This document shows positions 1-10,224 of a stretch of DNA of 35,840 bases, piece after piece. The stretch comes from Auraticoccus cholistanensis. GTDB taxonomy: Bacteria > Actinomycetota > Actinomycetes > Propionibacteriales > Propionibacteriaceae. The notes under the pieces are model-generated. The model did no database searches. It had not been told where the DNA came from and worked only from the letters and a program-made list of their open reading frames with translations. Within the stretch, counting starts at the first letter, position 1; every line of letters starts with the position of its first letter. Location: assembly GCF_009742705.1 (NCBI RefSeq), contig NZ_WPCU01000004.1, positions 290,612-326,451 on the forward strand, written 5' to 3'. The position numbers and the translations under genes are program-made.

Positions 1-30
1 CACGGCCGGGCCGCCGGAGGCGCGGGGCAG

Positions 31-53
31 TAGGGTCGCTCGCGTCGCGACCC
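31..53 (+). promoter_or_regulatory. Possible -10 and inverted repeat upstream of glgX
   Basis: TAGGGT at 31-36 fits the actinobacterial TANNNT -10 pattern and would start transcription about 45-50 nt before the glgX ATG. It overlaps a perfect inverted repeat, GGGTCGC (33-39) and GCGACCC (47-53) with a 7-nt spacer, which could be an operator or the terminator of a gene to the left. No convincing -35 is visible. The first 80 bases hold no recognisable gene. Confidence 0.3.
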
Positions 54-89
54 GTCGGGCGCGTCAGCTGCTGAGGAAGGTTGGACCTG

Positions 90-2261
<2,172 letters not shown>

Positions 2262-2285
<24 letters not shown>

Positions 2286-2314
2286 CAGAACGCCGTTCGA
2301 TGCGGCGCCCCTGA
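2262..2314 (+). repeat. Near-identical tandem repeat over the glgX stop codon
   Basis: Two 24-nt copies (2262-2285 and 2291-2314) differ at two positions and each ends in TGA. The first encodes the last seven residues and stop of GlgX; the second lies 29 nt on, in another frame. Each copy holds a small inverted repeat, CGCCG-N7-CGGCG. Confidence 0.85.
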
Positions 2315-2324
2315 GCTCGTGCCG

Positions 2325-2358
2325 GACGGCCGGTCCTCCTCGCGGAGGGCCGGCCGTC
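2325..2358 (+). terminator. Strong GC hairpin terminator after glgX
   Basis: A 15-bp stem (2325-2339 with 2344-2358, one G-U pair) closes a TCGC tetraloop 40 nt after the glgX stop. There is no T-tract, which is common for actinobacterial terminators. Confidence 0.7.
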
Positions 2359-2460
2359 GCCGCGTCCGGGGCCGCGTGCTCCGCAGTGGGGTCTGGCGCC
2401 AAGGGGCCAGGGGTGACAGGCTCGGACCGCCTGCTGCCCCCACCCCCCTCAGGACGCACC

Positions 2461-5400
2461 GTGCCGACGCCCACACCCCTGCCCGCCCACGTCCCCACGC
2501 CCACCGGCATCCCCACGCCGAGGCGGGGCGACCCGGCCCACCCGACCCGCGGCCGCGCCGTGCTGGCGCTGCTGCTGGCGCTGGTGCTGCTGCCCGTCGG
2601 TCTGGTCCCCCGGGCCGCCGCCGAGGTCCGCGACGGGCTGCCCGGTCTGGACGGCTCGGACTCGGCGCTGCTGCGGCAGGCCGGCCACCGCATCGCCCCC
2701 GGACTCGACCTCACCTCCTTCTCCCGGCTGCAGCCGGGAGGCTGGGTCACCGGGCACGTGATGACCGCCGACCTCAGCACCCCCTCGCTGTCGCTCGACG
2801 TGGCCGACGGCGGCACCGTGTCGGCCTCCAACGACACCGTGTCCGGGTTCGCCGCCGAGGCCGACGCGGTGGCCGCGGTCAACGGCGACTACTTCGACAT
2901 GAACGCCTCCGACGCGCCGGTGGGCACCAACGTCTCACCCACCGCCGGTCTGCGGACCGCCGCCTCCGACCCCCGCCAGGCCTTCACCCTGGTCGACGGC
3001 CGGGCCGTCGTGCAGGAGCTGGCCAGCGCGGCCACCGTCGCCTTCGACGGCCGCACGGTGGACGTCGACGCCGTGAACTCCCCCTCCTGGCGCACCGACG
3101 AGCTCGCCGTGTTCACCCCCGTCTGGGGCAGCCACCCGGTCGGCCGGCTGGTCGGCGCCGCCGAGCCGGTGCGGGTGGCGGTCGTGGCCGACGGCGTGGT
3201 CCGCTCGGTCGGCGAGGACCACTCCGTGCTCGCCGCTCCCGCCGGCGAGGGGGAGACGCTGCTGGTGGCCCGCGGTGACGCCCGGGCCCGGCTGGACGGC
3301 CTGCGGCCCGGTCAGCCGGTGGCGGTCGACCTGCGGGCCAGCAGCGACGTCGACCTCGCCGTCGGCGGCAGCCAGCGGCTGCTCACCGACGGCGTGCCCA
3401 CGCGGGAGGACCAGGTCACCGCCGCCCGGACCGCCGTCGGGGTCTCCCGCGACGGCACCCGGCTGTGGGTGGTGGCGGTGGACGGCCGGCAGGCCGACGC
3501 CCACGGCATGACCATCCAGGAGCTGGCGGCCCTGATGGCCGACCTCGGCGCCTGGAACGCGATCAACCTCGACGGCGGCGGGTCCACCACGCTGGTGGCC
3601 CGGCCGGCCGGCGAGCAGCAGCTGCAGGTCGTCAACCGGCCCTCCGACGGCCAGGAGCGCCTCGACAGCAACGCGCTGGTGTTCCGCTCCAGCGCCACCG
3701 GCCCGGCCGAGGACGTTCTCGCCCGGCCGCTGCTGGACCCGCCGGTGGGGCTGGACGCCGACGGCGCCCACGACCTGCTGCCCGGGCTCTCCCGCACCGT
3801 GGTCGGGGTGGGTCTGGACGCCGACCTGGCCGGCACCGCCGCCCGCGGGCGCTTCACCGCCGCCCCCGGGGCCGTGCTGCGCACGGACGGCGGAGCGGCG
3901 CTGGACGAGGAGGCGGCACCGGACGGCGCGCGGGACGGCGTCGTGGTCCGCGGCCGCGCCCCCGGCCGGGGCACCGTGTCCTACGCCGGGCGGCTGCCCG
4001 GCGGTCGGGTCAGCGACCGCGTGGAGCTGACCGTGCACGGCGAGATGACGCGGCTCGAGCCGTCCTCGCCGGTGCTCGCCCTGCCCGACGCGCCTCCCGG
4101 CGAGGCCTCGGCCGAGCTCTCGCTGACCGCCTACGACGCCGACGGCTTCGCCGTGCCGGTGGAGACCCGCGACGTCGAGGTGGGCGCCGGCCCGGGTCTC
4201 GCCGTCACCACCTCGGGGCCGACCGGCTTCGCCGTCACCGCGACCGGCACCGACGCCGACGCCTCCGAGGTGCGGCTGCGGGTGCTCGACACCGAGGTCG
4301 TGGTGCCGGTGACGATCGGGTTCCGCACCAGCCCGGTCGCCGACTTCTCCGACGGCGAGGACTGGCAGGTCGGCACCGCCCGCGCCACCGCGACCCTGAG
4401 CCCCGCCCCCGGACCCGACGGCGCGCCCGCCGTCGCGCTGGACTACGACTTCACCACCAGCACCGCCACCCGCGGCGCCTACGCCCTGCCCCCGGCGCCC
4501 CTCCCGGTGCCCGGCCAGCCGCAGGCCTTCACGCTGTGGATCGAGGGCGACGGCCACGGCGCCTGGCCGCGGCTGCAGGTCACCCGTGGCGACGGCACCT
4601 CCACCAACCTCGACGGCCCGCACGTGGACTGGACGGGCTGGCGCCAGGTCACCTTCGCCGTGCCCGCCGGCACCGCCTACCCGCTCACCGTCACCGCCAT
4701 CCGCTTCATGGAGATCGACGCCGCCGACTCCTACACCGGCCGGGTGGCCGTCGCCGGGCTCGACGCGCAGGTGGCCGCCGACGTCGAGCAGCCCGAGGAG
4801 CCCTTCCGCCCCGACCCGGTACTGCTCGCCCAGGGCGACGTGGACGAGCGCCCGCAACGGGTCGCGGTGATGAGCGACACCCAGTTCGTCGCCCGCGACG
4901 GCGCAGACGGCGACCTGGTCAGGGCCGGCCGGCGCACCCTGCGCGAGATCGTGGCCGCCCGGCCCGACCTGCTCGTGGTGGCCGGCGACCTGGTCGACGA
5001 GGCCTCCGAGGCCGACCTCGCGCTCGCCCGGCAGCTGCTGGAGGAGGAGGTGGGTGACGCGGTGCCGTGGGTCTACGTGCCCGGCAACCACGAGGTGATG
5101 GGCGGCACCATCGAGCGGTTCGAGCAGTTCTTCGGCCCCGCCCGGACCAGCCGCGACCTGGGCCCCACCCGCGTCATCACCCTCGACTCCTCCTCCGGCA
5201 CCCTGCACCCGGGTGGCAGCACCGAGCAGCTGCGCGAGCTCGAGGCGCTGCTGGACGACGCGGCCGCCGACCGTGGCACCACCGGCGTCGTGGTGGTGCA
5301 GCACCACCCGGTGGACGACCCGCACCCCGACGCCGCCAGCCAGCTCACCGACCGGGTGGAGGCCGCGGCCCTGCAGCGGCTGCTGACCCGCTTCCGCGCC

Positions 5401-5925
5401 GGCGGCAAGTCGGTGGCCCTGGTCACCGGGCACGTCGGCACGTTCTCCGCCGACGCCCGGGGAGGGGTCAGCCGCATCATCAACGGCAACTCCGGCAAGT
5501 CGCCCTCGGGCGCCGCGGACGAGGGCGGCTTCACCGGCTGGACCATGCTCGGCATCGACCCGGGCGCCGGGATCGTGCCCGCCTCGCCGGAGGCGGTCAC
5601 CGACCGCACCGAGTGGCTGGTCGCCGAGACGCACGCCCGGGTCGACTCGCTCACGCTGCAGGCCCCGGACCGGCTGGCGGTGGGCGGGCAGGCCGAGGTG
5701 ACGGCCACGGTGGTCCAGGACGGCGGGCGGGAGGTCGCGGTGGCCTGGCCGGTGACCGCGACCTGGAGCGGGGACGGCGTCCGGCTCGCCGGCAGCCGGG
5801 GCCCCGCGGTGGTCGAGCTCGACCCGGCCAGCGGGCGGCTCACCGCGGTCGGCGCCGGCACCGCCACCGTCACCGTCGAGGTCAACGGCGAGACGGCCGA
5901 GCAGCGTGTCGTGGTCGGGCGCTGA
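2461..5925 (+). CDS. Secreted phosphodiester glycosidase-metallophosphoesterase fusion
   Basis: A predicted exported protein of 1154 aa. A signal peptide (TRGR followed by a Leu/Val-rich stretch ending RAAA) spans about residues 25-55. Domain 1 resembles the phosphodiester glycosidase (NAGPA/DUF2233) family: NGDYFD at 141 and LDGGGSTT around 370-377. A long middle region of Ig-like and jelly-roll-like segments follows. Domain 2 is a calcineurin-like metallophosphoesterase: SDTQF (Asp806), GDLVDE (843), GNHE (875-878) and QHHP (948-949). The usual final GHxH motif reads GHVG (His991), so one metal-ligand His is absent. The C-terminus is a Big-like Ig repeat. GTG at 2461 is preferred (AGGAC 5 nt upstream); an in-frame GTG at 2386 would add 25 residues before the signal peptide. 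Likely role: cleaving phosphodiester-linked sugars of envelope or environmental polymers. The substrate is unknown. Confidence 0.85.
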   Translation: MPTPTPLPAHVPTPTGIPTPRRGDPAHPTRGRAVLALLLALVLLPVGLVPRAAAEVRDGLPGLDGSDSALLRQAGHRIAPGLDLTSFSRLQPGGWVTGHVMTADLSTPSLSLDVADGGTVSASNDTVSGFAAEADAVAAVNGDYFDMNASDAPVGTNVSPTAGLRTAASDPRQAFTLVDGRAVVQELASAATVAFDGRTVDVDAVNSPSWRTDELAVFTPVWGSHPVGRLVGAAEPVRVAVVADGVVRSVGEDHSVLAAPAGEGETLLVARGDARARLDGLRPGQPVAVDLRASSDVDLAVGGSQRLLTDGVPTREDQVTAARTAVGVSRDGTRLWVVAVDGRQADAHGMTIQELAALMADLGAWNAINLDGGGSTTLVARPAGEQQLQVVNRPSDGQERLDSNALVFRSSATGPAEDVLARPLLDPPVGLDADGAHDLLPGLSRTVVGVGLDADLAGTAARGRFTAAPGAVLRTDGGAALDEEAAPDGARDGVVVRGRAPGRGTVSYAGRLPGGRVSDRVELTVHGEMTRLEPSSPVLALPDAPPGEASAELSLTAYDADGFAVPVETRDVEVGAGPGLAVTTSGPTGFAVTATGTDADASEVRLRVLDTEVVVPVTIGFRTSPVADFSDGEDWQVGTARATATLSPAPGPDGAPAVALDYDFTTSTATRGAYALPPAPLPVPGQPQAFTLWIEGDGHGAWPRLQVTRGDGTSTNLDGPHVDWTGWRQVTFAVPAGTAYPLTVTAIRFMEIDAADSYTGRVAVAGLDAQVAADVEQPEEPFRPDPVLLAQGDVDERPQRVAVMSDTQFVARDGADGDLVRAGRRTLREIVAARPDLLVVAGDLVDEASEADLALARQLLEEEVGDAVPWVYVPGNHEVMGGTIERFEQFFGPARTSRDLGPTRVITLDSSSGTLHPGGSTEQLRELEALLDDAAADRGTTGVVVVQHHPVDDPHPDAASQLTDRVEAAALQRLLTRFRAGGKSVALVTGHVGTFSADARGGVSRIINGNSGKSPSGAADEGGFTGWTMLGIDPGAGIVPASPEAVTDRTEWLVAETHARVDSLTLQAPDRLAVGGQAEVTATVVQDGGREVAVAWPVTATWSGDGVRLAGSRGPAVVELDPASGRLTAVGAGTATVTVEVNGETAEQRVVVGR

Positions 5926-5935
5926 CGGCGGCGGA

Positions 5936-5989
5936 CTGCTCGCCGGGCGGACGGGGTAAGGGGAGGCGGTGCCCCACCCCGTCGAGCAG
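5936..5989 (+). terminator. Long multi-part hairpin between phosphoesterase and P450 genes
   Basis: Outer stem CTGCTCG (5936-5942) with CGAGCAG (5983-5989), second stem ACGGGGT (5951-5957) with ACCCCGT (5976-5982) and an inner GGGG/CCCC (5960-5963/5972-5975). It lies 10 nt after one stop codon and directly abuts the AGGAGG ribosome site (5991-5996) of the P450. It may be a terminator or a translation-control structure. Confidence 0.55.
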
Positions 5990-6001
5990 CAGGAGGTCCG
6001 C

Positions 6002-7288
6002 ATGACGTCAGCCGAGGCCACGGCACCCGCCGCGACCGACCCCGGAGCCGCCGCCCGGCGGCCCGCCGGCTGGCACGAACGGGCACCGGCGCTGCTGCGC
6101 GACGGCTACTCCTTCGTCGCCCGGCTGCGGGGCGAGGACCAGCTGCGGCTGGCCGGCGCCGACGGCGACGTGCTCCGGATCCGGTTGATGGGCCGCACCG
6201 CGACGGTGATCCGCGGTGAGGACGCCGCCCGGTTCTTCTACACCGAGCCGTCGCTGCGACGGGGGAACGCGCTGCCGGAGCTGGTCGTGGGGTCGCTGTT
6301 CGGCCACGGCGCCGTGCACACCCTCGACGGCCCCGCCCACCAGCACCGCAAGACGCTGTTCACCACCCTCACCGGAGCGGCCGCCTCCGGCCAGGTGTGC
6401 AGCCGGCTGGCCCGGCTCTGGGACGAGCGCGCCCCCCGCTGGACCGGCGAGCTCGACCTGTTCACCGAGACCAGCCGGATGCTCACCGAGGCCGGCACGG
6501 CCTGGCTCGGGCTCGAGCTGGCACCCGAGCAGGTGGGGCGCCGGGCCCGGGACCTGGTGGCCATGGTCGACGGCTTCGGCTCCGTCGGTGCCCGCCAGCT
6601 CCGCGCCCGGACCGCCCGGGCCCGCAGCCATAGCTGGGTGGCGGGCCAGCTGCGGCGACGCCGCGCCGAGGGCACCGGGGGCGACGACCCGCTGGCCGTG
6701 GTGGCCTCCTTCCGCGACGCCGACGGCGAGCTGCTGCCGCTGCGGGTGGCCGCCGTGGAGACGCTGAACCTGCTGCGGCCGCTGGTGGCGGTCAGCTGGC
6801 TGGTGGCGATGTCGGCGCGGGCCCTGGAGAGTTTCCCCGCCGTCCGCCGCGGGCTGGTGGCGGGGTCGGTCGACCCGCTGGGCTTCGCCCAGGAGGTCCG
6901 CCGGGTCTACCCGTTCGCCCCGCTGCTGGCCGCCCGTCCCACCCAGGACGTCAGCTGGCAGGGGGTGCTCATCCCCGCCGGCTCCTTCGTGGTGCTGGAC
7001 CTGTGGGGCACCGACCACGACCCGCGGCTGTGGCCCGACCCCGACGTCTTCGACCCCGGCCGCTTCGCCGGCCGGGTGGTCAGCCCCTACGACCTGGTGC
7101 CGCAGGGCGGCGGCTCGGCCGAGACCGGGCACCGCTGCCCGGGGGAGGACCTCACGCTGGCGGTGCTGATGACGCTGGCTCCCCGGCTGGCGGCCAGCGG
7201 GCTGCAGGTCGTCTCACCGCTCGCCGTGCCGCTGACCCGGATGCCGCCGGAGCCGTCGCTCACCGTGCGGGCCGGGGGGAGCGTCTGA
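6002..7288 (+). CDS. CYP152-type cytochrome P450 (fatty acid peroxygenase)
   Basis: A 428-aa soluble P450. The haem-ligand loop TGHRCPGED places the axial cysteine at 379. The I-helix reads NLLRPLVAV, with Arg259-Pro260 where ordinary P450s have the acidic residue and Thr used for O2 activation. This Arg-Pro pair is the hallmark of the CYP152 peroxygenases (P450-BSbeta/CypC, OleT), which use H2O2 to hydroxylate or decarboxylate long-chain fatty acids without redox partners. The ExxR-region motif EVRRVYPFAPL also fits. No ferredoxin or reductase gene lies nearby, consistent with self-sufficient peroxide use. ATG at 6002 follows AGGAGG with 5-nt spacing; an upstream in-frame GTG (5969) would start inside the hairpin. 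Hydroxylase versus decarboxylase activity cannot be told from sequence alone. Confidence 0.88.
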   Translation: MTSAEATAPAATDPGAAARRPAGWHERAPALLRDGYSFVARLRGEDQLRLAGADGDVLRIRLMGRTATVIRGEDAARFFYTEPSLRRGNALPELVVGSLFGHGAVHTLDGPAHQHRKTLFTTLTGAAASGQVCSRLARLWDERAPRWTGELDLFTETSRMLTEAGTAWLGLELAPEQVGRRARDLVAMVDGFGSVGARQLRARTARARSHSWVAGQLRRRRAEGTGGDDPLAVVASFRDADGELLPLRVAAVETLNLLRPLVAVSWLVAMSARALESFPAVRRGLVAGSVDPLGFAQEVRRVYPFAPLLAARPTQDVSWQGVLIPAGSFVVLDLWGTDHDPRLWPDPDVFDPGRFAGRVVSPYDLVPQGGGSAETGHRCPGEDLTLAVLMTLAPRLAASGLQVVSPLAVPLTRMPPEPSLTVRAGGSV

Positions 7289-7338
7289 GCGGCGCCGCCG
7301 TGGGTGGGGTCCGAGCGGCGCCGCCGCGGGTGGGCGTC
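7287..7338. repeat. 26-bp tandem repeat between convergent genes
   Basis: Two copies (7287-7312 and 7313-7338) share a 14-bp identical start, GAGCGGCGCCGCCG, then a similar G-rich half. Copy 1 overlaps the P450 stop and copy 2 reaches the stop of the convergent membrane-protein gene. The palindromic CGGCGCCG cores could serve as a shared terminator. Confidence 0.75.
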
Positions 7339-7777
7339 AGCGGCGGAAGAAGCCGATCGCGCCCACCGCGGGGGTGAGCCGTCCCCGACCGGCCCGCACC
7401 GCCGACACCACGCTCAGCACGCACGCGTACAGCCCCAGCACCGGGACGAGGCTGATCGCGATGCCGATCGGGAAGAAACCGGACTGCGGCTCGCCGCGGG
7501 TGAGCAGGAACAGCAGCAGGACGTGCACGCCCAGCAGCAGCACGGTGGCCAGGGCGAGCGTCAGCTGCAGGTTCGCCGCGCGCCGGGTGACCTCGCGGGC
7601 GAACCCGGCGCGGCGGTCGGTGCTGCGGTGCACGAGCACCGCGGCGACCGTGGCCAGCACGTTGCTCAGCACCGGGACGCAGGTCAGCAGCAGCACCAGC
7701 CCCAGCCACCAGGCCAGCGCGCCGGAGGGCGCGGGACCGGCCGGGCGGGGCGGTGGGGGCACGGCGGCGCTCGTCAC
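7337..7777 (-). CDS. DUF4870-like small membrane protein
   Basis: A 146-aa protein with a proline-rich cytoplasmic N-terminus and about three hydrophobic segments (LGLVLLLTCVPVLSNVLATVAAVLV; the segment from LQLTLALATV to LLLFLL; IGIAISLVPVLGLYACVLSVV). Segment layout and the charged R-rich loop between segments 1 and 2 resemble DUF4870/Tic20-like proteins, whose function is unknown. It starts with GTG: an in-frame TGA lies just upstream and TAGGAT (complement of 7786-7791) is 8 nt ahead, so the mRNA may be leaderless. It is convergent with the P450 gene and divergent from the topoisomerase gene. Confidence 0.75.
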   Translation of the reverse strand: MTSAAVPPPPRPAGPAPSGALAWWLGLVLLLTCVPVLSNVLATVAAVLVHRSTDRRAGFAREVTRRAANLQLTLALATVLLLGVHVLLLFLLTRGEPQSGFFPIGIAISLVPVLGLYACVLSVVSAVRAGRGRLTPAVGAIGFFRR

Positions 7778-7847
7778 GGTGGGTCATCCTAGGGGCGCGG
7801 GGTACCGAGGGGTCCGAGGACGGCGGACGAGGACCGGAGGGGGCAGG

Positions 7848-8855
7848 ATGCGGCTGAGGCGGGTCTCGAACCGGATGCCGGGGTGGACCCGGGTCCGGTG
7901 GGGGAAGGGCTGGCGCTTCCTCGACAGCGAGGGCCGCCCGCTCAGCCGCGAGCAGCGCGAGCGGGTGGAGCAGCTGGCCATCCCGCCGGCGTGGACCGAC
8001 GTGTGGATCAGCCCCTACGAGAACGGGCACCTGCAGGCCACCGGCGTGGACGCCGCCGGGCGGACGCAGTACCTGTACCACCCGGAGTGGGTGCACCGGC
8101 GCAACGTGGCCAAGTACGAGCGCGTGGTGGAGATCGCCGTCGCCCTGCCCGAGCTCCGCCGCGCGGTGCTGGCCCATATCGAGGCCGCCGACTCCTCCCG
8201 CGAGCACACCGCGGCGGTGGCGGTGAAGCTGCTCGACTCCGGCGCCTTCCGGGTCGGCAACGACGTCTACGCCGACAAGAACGGCAGCTTCGGGCTGACC
8301 ACCCTCGAGCGTCGCCACGTGCGCGCCCGCGGCGACGCCCTGGTGATCACCTTCATCGGCAAGTCCGGCGTCGAGCACAGCGTCACCGTCGACGACCCCC
8401 GGGTGGTGGCGGCGCTGAACCGGATGCGCCGGCGTCGCGGCGGCGGTCCCCGGCTGCTGGAGTACCGGGCCGCGGCGGTGCTGTGCGCGCTGGACTCCGC
8501 CGACGTCAACTCCTACCTGCGCGAGCAGACCGGGCTCGACGTGACCGCCAAGGACCTGCGGACCTGGGCCGGCACGGTGATCGCGGCGGAGATGCTGGCC
8601 CTCAGCGAGGAGAGCGGCCAGACCAAGCGGTCGCGGGCGCGGGCGGTGAAGCAGGCGATGGTGGCGGTGTCGGAGGCCCTCGGCAACACCCCGACGGTGG
8701 CCCGCGCCAGCTACGTGGACCCCCGGCTGCTGACCCTCTACGAGCACGGCCGGACCCTGCCCGACGCCGTCCTGGACGCCGAGTACGCCGACGAGGACGA
8801 GCGGCGCCACGCCATCGAGCGCGCCACCCTGGAGCTGCTGCGCAAGGCCGACTGA
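7848..8855 (+). CDS. DNA topoisomerase IB (poxvirus/bacterial type)
   Basis: A 335-aa type IB topoisomerase that relaxes supercoils through a 3'-phosphotyrosyl intermediate without ATP. The N-terminal domain has the family signature GWRFLDSEG and IPPAWTDVWISPYENGHLQATG. The catalytic domain carries AVKLLDSGAFRVGNDVYADKNGSFGLTTL, a KSG motif and a C-terminal ARASYVDP with the nucleophile Tyr289. DLRTWAGTVIAAEML is the conserved segment before it. Length matches the Deinococcus-type family. ATG at 7848 follows a GGAGG-rich site. The gene stands alone, 31 nt before the FetB-like gene. Such enzymes are patchily distributed in bacteria; a physiological role here cannot be read from context. Confidence 0.92.
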   Translation: MRLRRVSNRMPGWTRVRWGKGWRFLDSEGRPLSREQRERVEQLAIPPAWTDVWISPYENGHLQATGVDAAGRTQYLYHPEWVHRRNVAKYERVVEIAVALPELRRAVLAHIEAADSSREHTAAVAVKLLDSGAFRVGNDVYADKNGSFGLTTLERRHVRARGDALVITFIGKSGVEHSVTVDDPRVVAALNRMRRRRGGGPRLLEYRAAAVLCALDSADVNSYLREQTGLDVTAKDLRTWAGTVIAAEMLALSEESGQTKRSRARAVKQAMVAVSEALGNTPTVARASYVDPRLLTLYEHGRTLPDAVLDAEYADEDERRHAIERATLELLRKAD

Positions 8856-8886
8856 GTCGTGCTCGGCGTGCTGGCAGCATGGGCCG

Positions 8887-9645
8887 GTGCCGACCTCCCT
8901 GCAGCCGTCCCTGGTCCTCGCGCTGGCCGTCCTGGTGGCGGTCGCCGTGGCCGCCTCCGCGCTGGCCCGGCTGCGGGTCGAGAAGGACGTCGTGCTGGCC
9001 GCAGCCCGCGCCGTGCTGCAGCTGGGGCTGGTCGCCCTGGTGCTCACCGCGGTGCTCGGCTCGGTGCTGTGGTCGCTGCTGTTCGCGGTGGTGATGCTGG
9101 TGGTGGCGGTGGCCACGTCCGCCCGCCGGATCGGAGCCGCGCGGGCCTGGCCCTGGGTGGCGGTGGCCATCGCCGCCGGGGCGCTGCCCACCCTGCTGGT
9201 CATCTTCGCCAGCGGCTCGGTGCCCTTCGAGGGGACGTCCCTGGTTCCCTTCGCCGGCATCATCATCGGCGGTGCGATGACCGCCAGCTCGCTCACCGGA
9301 CGACGCTGCTTCGCCGCGCTGCGCGAGGAGCGGCCCGCCTACGAGGCCGCGCTCTCCCTCGGGCTGCCGCGGGCCGAGGCCATCAGCGAGGTGGTCCGCC
9401 CCCGGCTGGCGGAGGCGCTGGTGCCGGGCCTGGACCAGACCCGCACGGTCGGCCTGGTCACCCTGCCCGGTGCCTTCGTCGGCGTGCTGCTCGGCGGTGG
9501 CAGCCCGGTGCAGGCCGGGGCGGCCCAGCTCGTGGTGCTGGTGGGACTGCTGGCCGCCCAGACCGTCGTGGTGGTCACCGCCCACGCGCTGATGCGCAGC
9601 GGCCGGCTGCTGCCCACCGACCTGCGGGAGGGCCTCCAGCCCTGA
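8887..9645 (+). CDS. FetB/UPF0014-family ABC permease
   Basis: A 252-aa integral membrane protein with about seven hydrophobic helices. It matches the UPF0014 family (E. coli FetB, linked to iron export; YbbM): GAMTASSLTGRRC, the cytoplasmic loop YEAALSLGLPRAEA and DQTRTVGLVTLPGAFVGVLLGG with a following GAAQL. FetB normally pairs with the ATPase FetA, but no ATPase gene is adjacent, so the partner must be elsewhere or absent. It starts with GTG at 8887 with no Shine-Dalgarno; CAGCAT (8875-8880) lies 6 nt before the start, suggesting a leaderless transcript. Iron export is inferred from family only. Confidence 0.85.
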   Translation: MPTSLQPSLVLALAVLVAVAVAASALARLRVEKDVVLAAARAVLQLGLVALVLTAVLGSVLWSLLFAVVMLVVAVATSARRIGAARAWPWVAVAIAAGALPTLLVIFASGSVPFEGTSLVPFAGIIIGGAMTASSLTGRRCFAALREERPAYEAALSLGLPRAEAISEVVRPRLAEALVPGLDQTRTVGLVTLPGAFVGVLLGGGSPVQAGAAQLVVLVGLLAAQTVVVVTAHALMRSGRLLPTDLREGLQP

Positions 9646-9702
9646 ACGCCCGGCCCGCGCCGAGCGGCTGCGGATGTCGGAGGCGGGTGCCACAGTAGGA
9701 CC

Positions 9703-10071
9703 GTGCCCACCCGTCCCGAGCTGCCGCCGGACGTCCTCGAGCGGCTCGAGGCGATCCTGTCCGGCTTCCCCGAGTGCCGGTCGGAGTCGGCCTGGGTCGG
9801 TGTGCGGTGGCGCGTCCGGCAGGCGACGGTCGCGCACGCCTTCGGCGGTGAGGACCAGCGCTTCCGCATCACCTTCCGCGCCGAGCCGGCCGAGGTGATG
9901 GGCTTCGAACGGCTGGGCGAGCCCTACTTCCGCGTCGGCTGGGGCGACAACGTGGTCGGCCTGCTGCTGGACGAGCGCACCGACTGGGACGAGCTGGCCG
10001 AGCTGCTCACCGACTCCTACTGCCTGCAGGCGCCCCGGCGGCTGTCGGAGCAGGTCTGCCGGCCCGGCTGA
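9703..10071 (+). CDS. MmcQ/YjbR-family protein
   Basis: A 122-aa protein of the MmcQ/YjbR fold (DUF419), small cytoplasmic alpha/beta proteins of uncertain role, sometimes called DNA-binding because of structural similarity to CyaY-like and winged folds. Visible family features are the N-terminal LERLEAILSGFPE helix, the central strand FRVGWGDNVVGLLLDE and the C-terminal DWDELAELLTDSYCLQAPRRL. It starts with GTG at 9703; CACAGT (9691-9696) sits 6 nt ahead with only weak AGGA in between, so a leaderless start is likely. It lies 57 nt after the FetB-like gene, with its own apparent promoter. Confidence 0.82.
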   Translation: MPTRPELPPDVLERLEAILSGFPECRSESAWVGVRWRVRQATVAHAFGGEDQRFRITFRAEPAEVMGFERLGEPYFRVGWGDNVVGLLLDERTDWDELAELLTDSYCLQAPRRLSEQVCRPG

Positions 10072-10168
10072 CCCGTCGCCCAGGCCTCCGCCACGGGCTC
10101 GTGCCGGGGGCGTCGCAGCCTTGAGCCCGCCTTAACCTCCGCATTGCCCGGGCACCCCGGCCCGCTCC

Positions 10169-10186
10169 CTAGCCTCGGGACCGAGG
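10169..10186 (+). promoter_or_regulatory. Possible -10 and palindrome upstream of the beta-helix gene
   Basis: TAGCCT (10170-10175) is a plausible -10. It overlaps a perfect inverted repeat, CCTCGG-GA-CCGAGG (10173-10186), placed where an operator or a short 5'UTR hairpin would be, about 40-50 nt before the start codon. The rest of 10072-10224 shows no gene. Confidence 0.35.
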
Positions 10187-10224
10187 CCGGGAAGGACCCG
10201 CGCCACGAGCTGGAGGAGGACGAG

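Noticed and set aside
2935-6021. A 1,028-codon minus-strand open frame antisense to the secreted fusion gene
   Set aside because: Shadow composition (Gly/His/Arg/Pro), no recognisable domain, while the plus-strand frame has clear signal peptide and motifs.
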